From positions 1 through 6,937 of the forward strand of contig CAILMA010000660.1 of the NCBI GenBank assembly GCA_903835145.1: DNA of 6,937 nucleotides. The letters run 5' to 3'. A program made the position numbers and the translations under genes. Under the pieces are notes generated by a model. That model did not search any database. It worked only from the letters and a program-made list of their open reading frames with translations, and was not told where the DNA came from. Positions 6,681 to 6,937 of this stretch are shown here, piece after piece. Source of the DNA: an uncultured Bacteroidota bacterium (lineage in GTDB: Bacteria > Bacteroidota > Bacteroidia > Chitinophagales > Chitinophagaceae). Numbering within the stretch: position 1 is the stretch's first letter; each line of letters opens with the position of its first letter.

Positions 6681-6937
6681 GTGTGCATTCCTCACCCGTT
6701 CAGCCCACAAAATTTTACGTTGCGCATCTTCAATTACTATCGCGTTGCCGCTTAAGGAAAGCATAAACCCCGAATATCGAGCGACAATACGGGAGGAAAA
6801 GACAAGACCCTACCTACTAAGCTGCTACGCTCCAACGGTCAGGTTTTCATTTACCCGAACCATTGTATCGCTACGTTCGCACAGCAGTTAGTCTCTGGAT
6901 ATAGCAACAAACGAAACAGGCTGCCCTTGTTGGGACA
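6681..6937. other. Right-end region with no supportable gene
   Basis: This 257-bp stretch follows the terminator. A plus-strand frame from ATG 6634 stays open to 6891 (about 85 residues), but it begins before the terminator stem and runs through it, is rich in Ser, Arg and Cys, and resembles no family. On the minus strand a frame enters from the right edge and stops at 6888, ending SQQGQPVSFVAISRD. This could be the tail of a minus-strand gene lying mostly outside the window, but 15 residues do not prove it. Confidence 0.4.

Noticed and set aside
6610..6891. Plus-strand 93-codon open frame (ATG available at 6634)
   Set aside because: It runs through the terminator stem and T-run in its first codons, starts at TTG or a poorly placed ATG, is rich in Ser/Arg/Cys and matches no family I know.

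Overview
The window reads as chromosomal DNA from a Bacteroidota (Bacteroidetes) bacterium, probably of the Chitinophaga/Sphingobacteria type. Three observations support this. Several promoter regions carry the Bacteroidota -7 box TAnnTTTG. Most start codons follow A/T-rich leaders with little or no Shine-Dalgarno sequence. Two proteins look like Bacteroidota-typical families: a short methyltransferase-like protein with an HGVHSPF N-terminus, and a sensor protein with an IAWIQSHKVRSPL H-box. I see no rRNA, tRNA, insertion sequence, CRISPR array or prophage gene.

Layout from left to right: the last 34 codons of an unidentified plus-strand gene (to 106); thyA, thymidylate synthase, on the minus strand (178-972); a 347-bp divergent intergenic region; a plus-strand pair made of a family 2 glycosyltransferase (1320-2033) and a gamma-carbonic-anhydrase-like hexapeptide protein (2084-2596); then three minus-strand genes read from right to left, folA (4812-5324), a shrunken methyltransferase-like gene (4240-4749) and hutH, histidine ammonia-lyase (2623-4107). 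A second divergent region of 234 bp follows. After it comes a plus-strand signalling gene (5559-6602) that encodes a receiver-like domain, a PAS domain and a histidine-kinase dimerisation helix pair but no ATPase domain. It is closed by a clear intrinsic terminator (6646-6680). The last 257 bp hold nothing I can support.

The genes are mostly housekeeping. ThyA and FolA form the thymidylate/tetrahydrofolate cycle: ThyA converts methylene-THF to DHF and FolA reduces DHF back to THF. They share a strand and both have a perfect -7 box close to the start codon, but they are about 3.8 kb apart, separated by hutH, the methyltransferase-like gene and the oppositely oriented glycosyltransferase/carbonic-anhydrase pair. 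The rest of the histidine degradation pathway is not in the window.

No obviously new multi-gene system is visible. The two items that most merit a second look are the methyltransferase-like protein, which appears to have lost its SAM-binding core while keeping both ends of the fold, and the signalling protein, which has a receiver-like domain without the phospho-acceptor aspartate and an H-box without a catalytic ATPase domain.
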